Below, in pieces: positions 1 to 8,369 of a stretch of 64,000 bases of DNA. The notes below the pieces were generated by a model that worked only from the letters and a program-made list of their open reading frames with translations, had not been told where the DNA came from and searched no databases. The translations under genes were made by a program, and so were the position numbers. The stretch is from Rubrobacter taiwanensis (GTDB lineage: Bacteria; Actinomycetota; Rubrobacteria; Rubrobacterales; Rubrobacteraceae): the NCBI RefSeq assembly GCF_004337705.1, contig NZ_SKBU01000006.1, forward strand, positions 124,001-188,000, in the 5' to 3' direction. Numbering within the stretch: position 1 is the stretch's first letter; each line of letters starts with the position of its first letter.

Positions 1-6
1 GTGCAT
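1..6 (-). CDS. possible start of a divergent gene (two codons only)
   Basis: On the minus strand an ATG at 6-4 follows an AAAGGAG ribosome site about 8 nt upstream. If real, it starts a gene running off the left edge, divergent from the aminotransferase. Only ATG CAC is visible, so nothing can be said about the product. Confidence 0.3.
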
Positions 7-50
7 GAGACGGCTCCTTTTTCGCCCATGGTACCCCTCCGGGCAGCCGC

Positions 51-78
51 TTGACATCCCCCGCCCCTGCACTACAGT
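51..78 (+). promoter_or_regulatory. candidate sigma-70 promoter for the aminotransferase
   Basis: TTGACA at 51-56 and TACAGT at 73-78 are 16 bp apart, about 58 bp upstream of the ATG at 136. The -35 is a perfect consensus and the -10 matches 4 of 6. A strong AAGGAGG ribosome site follows at 125-131. Confidence 0.55.
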
Positions 79-135
79 GACCTCGCAAGGCCAGAACGAC
101 AACCTTCTCCGGCGGGAGAAGGGGAAGGAGGGTGC

Positions 136-1473
136 ATGATCGGGGAGACGCAGCAGTGGGTGGAGAAGGACCGCAGATACGTGTGGCACGCGCTGGCCGG
201 GTACGACCCGAACTCCTCGCCGCTGACCATCGCAGAGGCCAAAGGAGCGTGGGTCACGGACATAGAAGGCAACCGCTACCTGGACGCCATGAGCGGGCTG
301 TGGTGCGTCAACGCCGGCTACGGCCGCGAGGAGCTGGCCCGCGCTGCCTACGAGCAGCTTAAGGTTATGCCCTACTACCCCCTCACCCAGAGCCACCTGC
401 CGGCGATAGAGCTGGGGGAGAAGCTGAACGAGCTGCTCGGGGACGAGTACACCTTCTTCTTCTCTAACTCGGGATCTGAGGCCAACGAGGTGGCCTTCAA
501 GGTGGCCCGCCAGTACCACCAGCAGCGCGGCGAGCCCTCCCGCTGGAAGTTCATCTCCCGCTACCGGGCCTACCACGGCAACTCCATGGGCGCGCTGGCG
601 GCGACCGGACAGGCGCTGCGCAAGTACCGCTACGAGCCGCTCTCCCCGGGATTCGTGCACGTCGAGCCGCCGGACACCTACCGCGGGGAGTACGGCGGGC
701 CGGACGCCGGGAAGAGGTACGCGGAGAAGATAGAGCGCGTCATTCGCTGGGAGCTGCCCGAGACGGTGGCGGGGGTGATCATGGAGCCGATCATAACCGG
801 CGGCGGCGTCCTGGTGCCGCCGGAAGACTACATGGGCGAGGTGGAGCGCATCTGCCGGGAGAACGGGGTGCTCTTGATCTCAGACGAGGTGATCTGCGGC
901 TTCGGGCGCACCGGCGAGGCGTTCGGGTTCATGAACTACGGCGTGGAACCGGATATCGTGACGATGGCCAAGGGGATAACCAGCGGCTACCTGCCGCTCT
1001 CGGCCACGGCCGTAAAGCGCGAGCTGTTCGAGGAGTTCAAAGGCGAAGACTACGCCCGCTTCCGGCATGTCAACACCTTCGGCGGCAACCCGGCGGCCTG
1101 CGCGCTGGCGCTAAAGAACCTCCGGATTATGGAGGAAGAGAACCTCTTTAAGCGTCCGGCGGCCCTGGGGGAGCAGCTGCTTGGAGAGCTCTCGGCGCTG
1201 GAAGACCACCCGCACGTCGGGGAGATAAGAGGCAAGGGGCTGCTCATCGGCATTGAGCTTGTAGAGGACAAGGCGAGCAAGCGCCCGGCGGGCGGGGCGC
1301 TGGTCGGCCAGATGATAAGCGCCTGCAGGGAGCGGGGTTTAATCGTGGGCAGGAACGGCGACACGGTGGCCGGGTACAGCAACGTCATCACGCTCGCCCC
1401 GCCCCTGAGCATCACGGAGGAAGACCTGCGGTTCATCGCCCGCACGCTCAGGGAGTGCATCGGCGAGCTATAA
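136..1473 (+). CDS. class III PLP-dependent aminotransferase
   Basis: A 445-residue fold-type I aminotransferase of the omega-aminotransferase family, moving an amino group from an amine or omega-amino acid to a keto acid, usually pyruvate. The N-terminal DIEGNRYLDAMSGLWCVNAG block and SNSGSEANEVAFKVAR are typical. The PLP-binding Asp is D250 in LLISDEVICGFGRTG and the Schiff-base lysine is K279 in TMAKGITSGY. Length is normal for the family. The start is fixed by the ribosome site 125-131. It resembles the Bacillus YhxA type; substrate cannot be told from sequence. A copper amine oxidase and an M20 peptidase lie just downstream on the other strand, which suggests amine or polyamine catabolism. 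Taurine- or beta-alanine:pyruvate aminotransferase are alternatives. Confidence 0.92.
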   Translation: MIGETQQWVEKDRRYVWHALAGYDPNSSPLTIAEAKGAWVTDIEGNRYLDAMSGLWCVNAGYGREELARAAYEQLKVMPYYPLTQSHLPAIELGEKLNELLGDEYTFFFSNSGSEANEVAFKVARQYHQQRGEPSRWKFISRYRAYHGNSMGALAATGQALRKYRYEPLSPGFVHVEPPDTYRGEYGGPDAGKRYAEKIERVIRWELPETVAGVIMEPIITGGGVLVPPEDYMGEVERICRENGVLLISDEVICGFGRTGEAFGFMNYGVEPDIVTMAKGITSGYLPLSATAVKRELFEEFKGEDYARFRHVNTFGGNPAACALALKNLRIMEEENLFKRPAALGEQLLGELSALEDHPHVGEIRGKGLLIGIELVEDKASKRPAGGALVGQMISACRERGLIVGRNGDTVAGYSNVITLAPPLSITEEDLRFIARTLRECIGEL

Positions 1474-1735
1474 CCCGCTCCACCTCGTGCGGCTCGCCCC
1501 GGATCTCCACCGGCGAGCTCTCAGGCCGCATGTGCTGCGGGCTCTTGAGCCCGGTGCCGGTCACCAGCACCACGATTCTCCCGCTGCGCCCGATCAGATC
1601 CGCCCCCAGCGCAGGCCAGCCCGGCGAACGCCGCCGCAGGCCGCCAGCGTCCGGATCGCCCGCAGCAGGAGTTCGACGCACCCCTCGCCCGAATCTACCC
1701 GTTCCGGGTCGTCGTAGCGGATCGCGCACCGTCTT
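1474..1735 (-). pseudogene. C-terminal remnant resembling threonine synthase
   Basis: This roughly 300-bp gap between two convergent genes has no intact gene. On the minus strand one frame reads GRIVVLVTGTGLKSP, which matches the C-terminal strand-turn of threonine synthase-type PLP enzymes (VVxVTGxGLKDP). Upstream of it, in another frame, lies AIRYDDPERVDSGEGC and a helix-like run ending VRRAGLRWGRI. The two parts need a frameshift to join, and nothing remains of the N-terminal three quarters. I read it as a decayed thrC-like gene; identity rests on the short C-terminal motif. Confidence 0.4.
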
Positions 1736-1774
1736 CTAGCACCACGGCCGCCGACGCGACTTCCCCCGCCCTCC

Positions 1775-3100
1775 TCACTCGTAGCCGCACCAGTCCATGG
1801 CCAAGAGCGCGTAGGTTTTGGTTGCGGTAAGCAGCTCGTCGATCAGGACGTACTCATCATCCCCGTGGGCCACCCGGATGTCGCCGGGTCCGTAGCTGAT
1901 CGCGGGAACACCCCCGGCGTTGAGGAACGCCGTGTCTTCGACCGCAGCGAACCCCTGAACGGGGGGCCGGCCGGCGAAGCGCGTGCCCTCTGCCGCCTGC
2001 TCGTGGGCGGTGGAGACCGCCTCGCAGATCGGATGGTCGGGAGGCACGACCGAAGCCGGCCAGTTGAGCTTCCACTCCACTTCCGGCGGGTGCTTCCGCA
2101 GCCACGGGTCGAGCTCGGCGGCGCGCCGGATATGCTGCTCGACCTCCTGCCGGACCGCTTCAGGATCCTCCTCGGGATGGTACCAGCAGGCGTACTCGAT
2201 CGTCATGTACTCCGACACGACGAAGGGGACGAGAACCTCCTTCGGACCGCCGATTACCACACCGGGATGTATCGTGAAGTGCCCCGGCGGGAAGAGCTCG
2301 TGGCGCTTGCTCTGCCCCCACTCCTCTTCGAGTTGCCGGACGGCGTTCATGACGAACAGCCCCTTGTCTATAGCGTTGACGCCGACCCGCTCACCCTCTC
2401 CCCCGGCCCGGATCAACTGCGCCCGCATCGAGGCGTGAGTGGGTTTGCCGCGCACCGTAACGGAGAACCAGAAGAGACCGGGAGTTATCGGGACCACGGC
2501 GAGCGGGTGCGGAGGCGCGCTGGGCTCCGAGACCACCCCGGCATCCGCCGTGTATCCGCGCCGGATCGTCGCCGTGGTTCCGCACTCGTGGTCCATGACC
2601 TCCTCGCCGACCACGGCCTCAAGGATGAGGTCTCCCCGCAACCGGAAACCGGCGCGGCGGATCGCATGCGCCGCGAACGCCTGGGCGAGCACCCCGCCCT
2701 TCATATCGGTGGACCCCCGGCCCCAGATGCGGTCTTCGTCGATCTTCCCGCTCCAAGGCGAACCGCTCTGCCAGTTCGCCGGATCTCCGGGCGGCACCAC
2801 GTCGATGTGCCCGTTGAAGATCAAAGACCTCCCGCCACCGCTCCCCTTCCAGACCCCCACGCAGTTATCCCGGCCGGCCTCGATCGCGAACAGGTCCACC
2901 TCGCAGCCCAGATCCTCGTACACCCGCGAGATGTAGCGCGCAACCTCGCCCTCGCCCCCGACCACCTCCTCATAGACCTGTCCCGGATACTTGGGGTTGA
3001 CGCTCTCTATCTGCACGGCCTCGCTCACGGCCCGGACCAGCTCGCCGCGCAGGCCGTCAACCGCGCCGAGCACCTTCCCGGCGTCTGCCCGCTGAGGCAT
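1775..3100 (-). CDS. M20 family metallopeptidase (ArgE/DapE-like deacylase)
   Basis: A 441-residue di-zinc hydrolase of the acetylornithine deacetylase / succinyl-diaminopimelate desuccinylase superfamily. Visible signatures: FNGHIDVVPPGD (H98, with catalytic D100), IWGRGSTDMKGG with bridging D132, VVGEEVMDHECG with E166/E167 as catalytic base and ligand, VSEPS, and a C-terminal VAHGDDEYV supplying the last histidine. Length is typical. It cleaves an N-acyl or amide bond on an amino-acid-like substrate; the acyl group is not predictable. It follows the copper amine oxidase on the same strand with a 74-bp gap containing a hairpin, so the two may be co-transcribed. Confidence 0.9.
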   Translation of the reverse strand: MPQRADAGKVLGAVDGLRGELVRAVSEAVQIESVNPKYPGQVYEEVVGGEGEVARYISRVYEDLGCEVDLFAIEAGRDNCVGVWKGSGGGRSLIFNGHIDVVPPGDPANWQSGSPWSGKIDEDRIWGRGSTDMKGGVLAQAFAAHAIRRAGFRLRGDLILEAVVGEEVMDHECGTTATIRRGYTADAGVVSEPSAPPHPLAVVPITPGLFWFSVTVRGKPTHASMRAQLIRAGGEGERVGVNAIDKGLFVMNAVRQLEEEWGQSKRHELFPPGHFTIHPGVVIGGPKEVLVPFVVSEYMTIEYACWYHPEEDPEAVRQEVEQHIRRAAELDPWLRKHPPEVEWKLNWPASVVPPDHPICEAVSTAHEQAAEGTRFAGRPPVQGFAAVEDTAFLNAGGVPAISYGPGDIRVAHGDDEYVLIDELLTATKTYALLAMDWCGYE

Positions 3101-3131
3101 GTTCTCCTCCTCTCGTCTCTAATGCAGAGGA

Positions 3132-3155
3132 GGTCCCGGCGCGTCCACCGGGACC
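3132..3155 (-). terminator. hairpin between amine oxidase and M20 peptidase
   Basis: GGTCCCGG at 3132-3139 pairs with CCGGGACC at 3148-3155 around an 8-nt loop. No T-run follows on the minus strand, so it could be a weak terminator, an attenuator or an mRNA-stabilising hairpin after the amine oxidase gene. Confidence 0.35.
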
Positions 3156-3174
3156 CCCCTTTCCCCGGCCGCTC

Positions 3175-5103
3175 TCAGCTTCCGTTGTGGCAGTGGCCGT
3201 CCTTGTGCGGGCGGGGCACGTCGAGCGCGGGGTTGCGGTCGAAGAACCCCTCCGGCTGGAGCATGAAGCCGGAGTACTGAACCGGCATCACGGGCCAGTC
3301 CTCCAGGCGGACGGGGTGGTGGGTCCCGAGCGTGTACCAGATCACCACGTCCTCGTCCTCCACGGAGCGGTTCTGCTTGATCCACCTCACCAGCCCGTCG
3401 TCGCCGGGGTTCTGGTTGGGATACGCTCCGGCGGCGTGCCGCTCGGCCGGCTCGTACGGCGTGACCCAGAAGTGCCCGGTGGTAAAGCCGGCCCGCTTGA
3501 TGACCTGCGCGTCGGGCTGGGCGAAGGGCAGCACGTTGGTCTTGGGCACCAGTTTGTAGGCGACGGGCTCACCCACCCGGTTCTTCGAGGCCTCGTTGAC
3601 GACCTTCCAGTAGCGGGCGGACTGCATGTTGACCTTCCGGCCGCTCTCGGACTCGTTGGAGATGCGGGTGGCCTTCGCGTAGTAGGCGTTGCCGTGCGGG
3701 TTCTCATCTCCCGGCGGGACGGGCTCGGTGTTCACCTCATAGACGGTGTTCTTCTGCCCGTCCACATCGAGGTCCAGCCGGAAGTTGAAGAAGTGCTGGT
3801 GGATTGGACCGTAGAGCCCGTCGGTATTCAGGAGTTGGCCGTGACGGGTCTTCTCGCCGGGCGGCAGGGCCCCGGTGGAGACGATGCCGGTGAGCTTGCC
3901 CTCGAACTCTATCTGTCCGTCCTGGTAGAAGTACCAATAGAAGCCGTACTCGTAGTTGGCTACCGTGGCGACGAAGGAGAGCACGAGCCGCCGCGAGCGC
4001 CGTACCTCGGTCTCTTCGGTGCGGAAGTCGAAGTGCTTCCAGAGCATCCCGTAATCTTCTTCGTGCAGACAGACGGCGTTCTTGATGGTCAGCGGCCGCC
4101 CCTTGCCGTCGGCGACCACGGCGTCGAAGTACCGGATCTCGCCCAGGCAGTCGCACCCCAGCTCCAGCGAGTTGGCGAGCGCCCCGATGTTGTACTCGCC
4201 CGCATCAAAAGCGTTCTTGCGCCAGTGACCGGGGCGCGGGTCGCCATAGGGGACGACCATCTCCGAGAGCGAGGCCCGGTAGAGGATGGGCCGCTCCCGG
4301 CCGTTGTCGTTGTAGCTGACGGTGTAGAGCACGAGCCCCTCGCGGGCGGTGAAGCCTATCCTCATGCGCCACTTCTGCCACCGGATCTCATGCCCCTCCA
4401 CCTCGAAGCTCGGGCCTTCGGGCTGCGTGATCTCCAGCGGCTTGAGATCCTGCCGCTCCCCGGCGGCCTCCGGCGTGTAGTTGCCCCTTTCTTGGGGCAC
4501 GGGCACCACGCCGTGATCCTCGATCCGCACGACCTCCATCTTGTTGAGGTCCACGACCGCGATCAGGTTATCTATCGGGTGGGCGTAGGCGTTGTCCTCG
4601 GGGTCCAGCCGCACCCAGGAGAGCGCCCGGCTCAGACGCCGCCCCTCCTCGTCGCCGTAGCTGCCCGCCGACCACGGGTCCACGATCACGAGATCCATGT
4701 CGGTGATGCCGCGCTTCTCCAGCGCCGCCCGGTACTCCGGGTTCTCCTTGCACGCCCGCTCGCACTCGTCGAACTCCTCCAGCACGATGGGGGGCTGCAC
4801 CTCACCCTCGATCCGCTCCCAGGACTTGACCCTCCGCTCCGTGAGCGAGACGACGGCCTCGTAAGACCGCTCCTCGGCGGTGTTTACCACGACGCAGAAG
4901 GCCTCGCGCTCGAACTCGTCACCCGACCTGAAGGCCAGCACCTCCTCCTTCGGCGGCTCGTTGAGCACCACCCCCGCGAAGCGTACCTCCTCACCGAGCC
5001 TGCGCTCCCGCTTCAGGATCTCCACAGCAGCCGAGATCTCCTCCGCGCTCAACGGGGTCAACGGATGGTCGGCAACGGCGACCGGTCTCTCAGCCAGCGA
5101 CAT
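3175..5103 (-). CDS. copper-containing primary amine oxidase
   Basis: A 642-residue quinoenzyme that oxidises primary amines to aldehydes with release of ammonia and hydrogen peroxide. The topaquinone precursor is Tyr384 in VANYEYGFYW, the N-Y-D/E motif of the family. Copper ligands are H435 and H437 in IHQHFFNF plus a C-terminal histidine in GTHHPVRLEDWP (H595 or H596). The general base is probably the Asp of EIRYFDAVV. Two small N-terminal domains precede the large beta-sandwich; length matches Arthrobacter-type enzymes. No signal peptide, so probably cytoplasmic. The start has an AAGGAGG site just upstream. Physiological substrate (phenethylamine, histamine, a diamine) cannot be read from sequence. 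Confidence 0.95.
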   Translation of the reverse strand: MSLAERPVAVADHPLTPLSAEEISAAVEILKRERRLGEEVRFAGVVLNEPPKEEVLAFRSGDEFEREAFCVVVNTAEERSYEAVVSLTERRVKSWERIEGEVQPPIVLEEFDECERACKENPEYRAALEKRGITDMDLVIVDPWSAGSYGDEEGRRLSRALSWVRLDPEDNAYAHPIDNLIAVVDLNKMEVVRIEDHGVVPVPQERGNYTPEAAGERQDLKPLEITQPEGPSFEVEGHEIRWQKWRMRIGFTAREGLVLYTVSYNDNGRERPILYRASLSEMVVPYGDPRPGHWRKNAFDAGEYNIGALANSLELGCDCLGEIRYFDAVVADGKGRPLTIKNAVCLHEEDYGMLWKHFDFRTEETEVRRSRRLVLSFVATVANYEYGFYWYFYQDGQIEFEGKLTGIVSTGALPPGEKTRHGQLLNTDGLYGPIHQHFFNFRLDLDVDGQKNTVYEVNTEPVPPGDENPHGNAYYAKATRISNESESGRKVNMQSARYWKVVNEASKNRVGEPVAYKLVPKTNVLPFAQPDAQVIKRAGFTTGHFWVTPYEPAERHAAGAYPNQNPGDDGLVRWIKQNRSVEDEDVVIWYTLGTHHPVRLEDWPVMPVQYSGFMLQPEGFFDRNPALDVPRPHKDGHCHNGS

Positions 5104-5138
5104 CCTCTCCTCCTTTCGCAGCCTTCCCTTATGTAATC

Positions 5139-5168
5139 AGTATATCAATGGAGGACGGGGCGGCTCAA
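5139..5168 (-). promoter_or_regulatory. candidate promoter of the amine oxidase gene
   Basis: On the minus strand TTGAGC (5168-5163) and TATACT (5144-5139) are 18 bp apart, 36 bp upstream of the start codon. The same TTGAGC -35 appears in front of phaC. Confidence 0.45.
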
Positions 5169-5182
5169 TCCGAGGACCGGCC

Positions 5183-5224
5183 CTAACCGGCGACCGGGGG
5201 CTGATTGCGAAACTCCTCGCGCAG
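5183..5224 (-). repeat. imperfect direct repeat flanking the MNT/HepT locus, copy 1
   Basis: These 42 bp match 5865-5906 at 33 of 42 positions by eye, in the same orientation. Both copies encode on the minus strand a peptide tail ending QPPVAG followed by a stop: LREEFRNQPPVAG here, LSEEFCGQPPVAG in copy 2. Copy 1 seems to be the last codons of a lost gene; copy 2 is the tail of the frameshifted gene at 5865-6039. Confidence 0.6.
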
Positions 5225-5273
5225 CTCGTTCGGGCTCGCATCAAAATCGGGGGTTTGAGGAGATATGCCAGGG

Positions 5274-5477
5274 CTAGTCTGGTCGACATTGGTATTCCTT
5301 CAAGAGCGCTTCGGACTCTTCGAGTAGCCGGGGAACCTCATTCTGGACGATAGCCCAGACGATTTCGGAGTCTATCTCGGCGTACTCGTGGATGATCCGG
5401 TTTCGGAAGCCCACGATCTGGCGTACCGGACCGATCGAGTCCTCCAGATCGGGGAAGTGGCGGGTGGCCTGTCCCAC
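5274..5477 (-). pseudogene. truncated HepT-like toxin (C-terminal half)
   Basis: The 67-residue product carries the HEPN/HepT RNase signature FRNRIIHEY (R-x4-H-x-Y) followed by DSEIVWAIVQNEVPRLL, characteristic of HepT. Full-length HepT is about 110-140 residues; the first helices are missing. It lies in the same frame as the upstream MNT gene, separated only by that gene's TAG and five codons, so the deletion removed the hepT start and joined the reading frames. The GTG at 5477 is the only candidate start and has no clear ribosome site. The catalytic motif survives but the dimerising helices do not, so it is probably inactive. Confidence 0.7.
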
Positions 5478-5492
5478 AGATAGGCTTCGCGG

Positions 5493-5804
5493 CTACGCCG
5501 CACCATAGAGGATTTCCTGCTGCTCCTCGATCTCCCGGCGCCGGTAGGGGTTGCGGACGGCACCGATCTCCACGAGGTCTACCCGGCGACCAAACAGGCT
5601 CTCCAGGTCCTCCAGCAACCCGAAGTACGCACCGGCGTGCTCGCTGGGGCTCATGGGAGCGAACTCCACGACGAAGTCCAGGTCGCTCCTCCCGGGGTCG
5701 AAGTCCCCCCGCAGCGCGGAGCCGAAAAGAGCCAGGCGTACGACCCCGTGGCGCTTACACAACTCTACAATTCCGGGCTTTTTCGCTTCGATCAAGCCGG
5801 CCAC
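5493..5804 (-). CDS. mntA: MNT-type nucleotidyltransferase (antitoxin of a HepT/MNT pair)
   Basis: A 103-residue minimal nucleotidyltransferase with the motif GSALRGDFDPGRSDLDF (GS...D-x-D metal-binding signature). In HepT/MNT modules this enzyme neutralises the HEPN RNase by adding AMP to a tyrosine near the active site. Length is normal and the gene looks intact, unlike its partner just downstream. The identification as an antitoxin follows from the neighbour. Confidence 0.85.
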   Translation of the reverse strand: MAGLIEAKKPGIVELCKRHGVVRLALFGSALRGDFDPGRSDLDFVVEFAPMSPSEHAGAYFGLLEDLESLFGRRVDLVEIGAVRNPYRRREIEEQQEILYGAA

Positions 5805-5864
5805 TGCACCAACCTCCTGTCCGGTATTTTAATCTACGCCAGATGAGAGGCCAGGCCTCGACTT

Positions 5865-6039
5865 CTAACCCGCTACCGGGGGCTGGCCACAGAACTCCTC
5901 GCTCAGAACTTCTGGCAGCAGCTCCGCATCGGAGTCGAGGTCCAGCTTTGCCGGGCAGCTCCCCGTCCGCCTTCTCGGCCATTTCGGAACCGCTCCGGCT
6001 GCGGATGCGCTCGACGACCATAGCCTTGGGTATCTCCAC
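5865..6039 (-). pseudogene. frameshifted small hypothetical gene
   Basis: Reading from ATG 6039 gives MEIPKAMVVERIRSRSGSEM and then AEKADGELP; skipping one G in the CCCGGCAAAG stretch restores LDLDSDAELLPEVLSEEF and QPPVAG before a stop at 5865. The intact peptide would be about 58 residues, with a short helical N-terminus, and resembles small actinobacterial hypothetical proteins of the form I-R-S-R-G...ELP. The one-base insertion could be a true mutation or a sequencing error. The last 42 bp are repeated at 5183-5224. Confidence 0.5.
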
Positions 6040-6121
6040 TTAACCCCCTCTCTCCTGCCGGGTGCATCAAATGTTGCCAGAGTGTGCGGCAGTGCGGAGC
6101 CGTACCGTCAGGGAACGCACA

Positions 6122-6150
6122 TTGCATGATGCTTCGGCCGCATCTAAAAT
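6122..6150 (+). promoter_or_regulatory. candidate promoter of the aco operon
   Basis: TTGCAT at 6122-6127 and TAAAAT at 6145-6150 are 17 bp apart in the 247-bp gap before acoA. The -10 is 5 of 6; the -35 matches only TTG well. No -12/-24 (sigma-54) element with correct spacing was found here. Confidence 0.4.
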
Positions 6151-6286
6151 GTGCCCGGAGCGGCAAAGTCAGGGGTGGCCGGATCTGCGGAGAATAGCCA
6201 GATAGCGGGTGGACCGGAGAGACTTCCGGCATATTTGTCCCCGGTGGCGCTGCTCCGGAGCGGGGAAACGGGAAAGGAGGAGTCCC

Positions 6287-7282
6287 TTGACGACCGTTGA
6301 CACCGCGCGGCTCAGGGAGCCGAGCAAGGAGGAGCTGCTGGAGTCCTACCGGGTGATGCGCACGATCCGGGAGTTCGAGGACCGGCTGCACGTGGAGTTC
6401 GCGACGGGTGAGATCCCGGGCTTCGTGCACCTGTATGCGGGCGAGGAGGCCATCGCGGCCGGGGTTTGCGCGCACCTGAACGAGGACGACTACATCGCCA
6501 GCACTCACCGGGGCCACGGGCACTGCATCGCCAAGGGCTGCGACGTTAAGGCGATGATGAAGGAGATCTACGGCAAGAAGGACGGGCTCTGCCACGGCAA
6601 GGGCGGCTCGATGCACATCGCCGATCTGGACAAGGGCATGCTCGGGGCGAACGGGATCGTGGGCGGCGGCCCGCCGCTGGTCTGCGGGGTCGGCCTCTCA
6701 GCCAAGGTGCGCGGGACGAAGCAGGTCGGCGTTGCGTTCACCGGCGACGGCGGGTCCAACCAGGGGACGTTTCTGGAGAGCCTGAACCTGGCGGCGGTCT
6801 GGAACCTGCCGTGCGTCTTCGTCGTGGAGAACAACGGCTACGCCGAGTCCACCTCCACCAACTTCTCCACCAGGGGCATAGACATAGCCAAACGCGCCGA
6901 CGGCTTCGGGATGCCGGGCGTGGTTGTCGACGGCCACGACTTCTTCGCCGTGTACGAGGCGGCCGGCGAGGCCATCCGGCGTGCCCGGGAGGGCGGCGGC
7001 CCCTCCCTGATAGAGTGCAAGGTCAACCGCTACTACGGCCACTTCGAGGGCGATGCCCAGACCTACCGGGCCCCGAACGAGGTCGAGAACATCCGCCGGG
7101 AGCGCGACTGCCTGGACATGTTCGCCCGCCGGGTCACCGATGCGGGGCTCATCGAGCGCAGCGAGCTGGAGCAGATAGACGAGGAGGTCCGGGCGCTCAT
7201 AGACGAGGCCGTCGAAGAGGCCAAGGCCGCCCCGGAGCCGGGCCAGGCCGACCTGCTCAGCGACGTTTACGTGAGCTACTAG
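6287..7282 (+). CDS. acoA: acetoin dehydrogenase E1 component, alpha subunit
   Basis: TPP-dependent dehydrogenase alpha subunit (331 residues from this start). With AcoB it decarboxylates or cleaves acetoin and passes an acetyl group to the lipoyl E2. The TPP/Mg motif is FTGDGGSNQGTF...VVENNGY. STHRGHGHCIAKG and YYGHFEGDAQTYR favour acetoin over pyruvate dehydrogenase. An upstream in-frame ATG at 6209 exists, but the TTG at 6287 follows a good AAAGGAGG site (6273-6280) and the conserved domain begins right after it. It is first in acoA-acoB-acoC-acoX. The lipoamide dehydrogenase (E3) is not in the window. Confidence 0.92.
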   Translation: MTTVDTARLREPSKEELLESYRVMRTIREFEDRLHVEFATGEIPGFVHLYAGEEAIAAGVCAHLNEDDYIASTHRGHGHCIAKGCDVKAMMKEIYGKKDGLCHGKGGSMHIADLDKGMLGANGIVGGGPPLVCGVGLSAKVRGTKQVGVAFTGDGGSNQGTFLESLNLAAVWNLPCVFVVENNGYAESTSTNFSTRGIDIAKRADGFGMPGVVVDGHDFFAVYEAAGEAIRRAREGGGPSLIECKVNRYYGHFEGDAQTYRAPNEVENIRRERDCLDMFARRVTDAGLIERSELEQIDEEVRALIDEAVEEAKAAPEPGQADLLSDVYVSY

Positions 7283-7349
7283 GCTTCAGGGTACGGGCCG
7301 GCGGGTATCAGTTCTCCTCCGGAACCCGCCGTCCGAAGGGAGGCACAGA

Positions 7350-8369
7350 ATGCGCAGGATAACGTTCATGCAAGCGATAAACGAGGCGCTCGCCCAGGAG
7401 ATGGAGCGCGACCCGACCGTGGTGGTCTTCGGTGAGGACAACGCCGGCGGCGCGGGAGCTCCGGGCGAGGACGACGCGTGGGGCGGCGTCATGGGCGTCA
7501 CCAAGGGCCTCTACCACAGTTTCCCGGGCCGGGTGCTGGACACCCCCATCAGCGAGTCGGCGTTCATCGGAGCGGCCGCGGGTGCGGCCTGCTCGGGCTT
7601 GAGGCCGGTGGCGGAGCTGATGTTCGTGGACTTCATGGGGGTGTGCTTCGACCAGATCTTCAACCAGGCCGCCAAGTTCCGCTACATGTTCGGCGGCAAG
7701 GCCAGGACGCCTATGGTCATCCGCACCATGTACGGGGCCGGCATCCGGGCGGCGGGCCAGCATTCGCAGAGCCTCTACCCCATCTTCACGCACATCCCGG
7801 GGCTGAAGGTCGCCATCCCCTCCAGCCCGTACGACGCGAAGGGCCTCATGATCCAGGCCATCCGCGACGACGACCCCGTGATCTTCTTCGAGAACAAGGT
7901 CCTGTACGCGGTGGAGGGCGAGGTGCCGGAGGAGTCCTACACCGTGCCGTTCGGCGAGGCGAACTTCGTACGCGAGGGCGACGACGTAACGATAGTCGCC
8001 ATCGGGCGGATGGTGAGCTTCGCGGAGCAGGCGGCCGAGGAGCTGGCCGGCGACGGGATAGAGTGCGAGATTCTGGACCCCCGCACCACCTCCCCGCTGG
8101 ACGAGGAGTCCATCTACGAGAGCGTCGAGAACACCGGGCGGCTGGTGGTCGTGGACGAGTCGAACCCGCGGTGCAGCCTGGCTTCGGATATCGCGGCGCT
8201 GGTGGCGCAGAACTGCTTCGAGGATCTGAAGGCCGCGCCGAAGATGGTAACCGCTCCGCACACCCCGCCGCCGTTCAGCCCTACGCTGGAGGACGCCTAC
8301 GTCCCGGACCCCGAGCGGATCGCCGCCGCCGCGCGCGAGGTGGTCGAGGGGGCCGGCGCCCGGGCATGA
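7350..8369 (+). CDS. acoB: acetoin dehydrogenase E1 component, beta subunit
   Basis: A 339-residue transketolase-like beta subunit completing the E1 active site. Typical segments: ITFMQAINEALAQEM, VVVFGEDNAGG, DTPISESAFIGAAAGAA, VADLMF-like VAELMFVDFMG, and ILDPRTTSPLDEESI near the C-terminus. GAAGGGAGG precedes the ATG. The stop overlaps the acoC start (ATGA), implying translational coupling. Not to be confused with acuB at 18986. Confidence 0.92.
   Translation: MRRITFMQAINEALAQEMERDPTVVVFGEDNAGGAGAPGEDDAWGGVMGVTKGLYHSFPGRVLDTPISESAFIGAAAGAACSGLRPVAELMFVDFMGVCFDQIFNQAAKFRYMFGGKARTPMVIRTMYGAGIRAAGQHSQSLYPIFTHIPGLKVAIPSSPYDAKGLMIQAIRDDDPVIFFENKVLYAVEGEVPEESYTVPFGEANFVREGDDVTIVAIGRMVSFAEQAAEELAGDGIECEILDPRTTSPLDEESIYESVENTGRLVVVDESNPRCSLASDIAALVAQNCFEDLKAAPKMVTAPHTPPPFSPTLEDAYVPDPERIAAAAREVVEGAGARA

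Noticed and set aside
3187-5136. Long open frame (about 649 codons) antisense to the amine oxidase
   Set aside because: It is a mirror of the highly conserved copper amine oxidase on the other strand, without domain signatures or a ribosome site; a high-GC artefact.
6040-6286. Sigma-54 promoter (-24/-12) before acoA, as in AcoR-controlled acetoin operons
   Set aside because: GTGGCCGGATCTGC looks similar but GG and GC are 8 bp apart instead of 10; no AcoR gene in the window; actinobacteria generally lack sigma-54.
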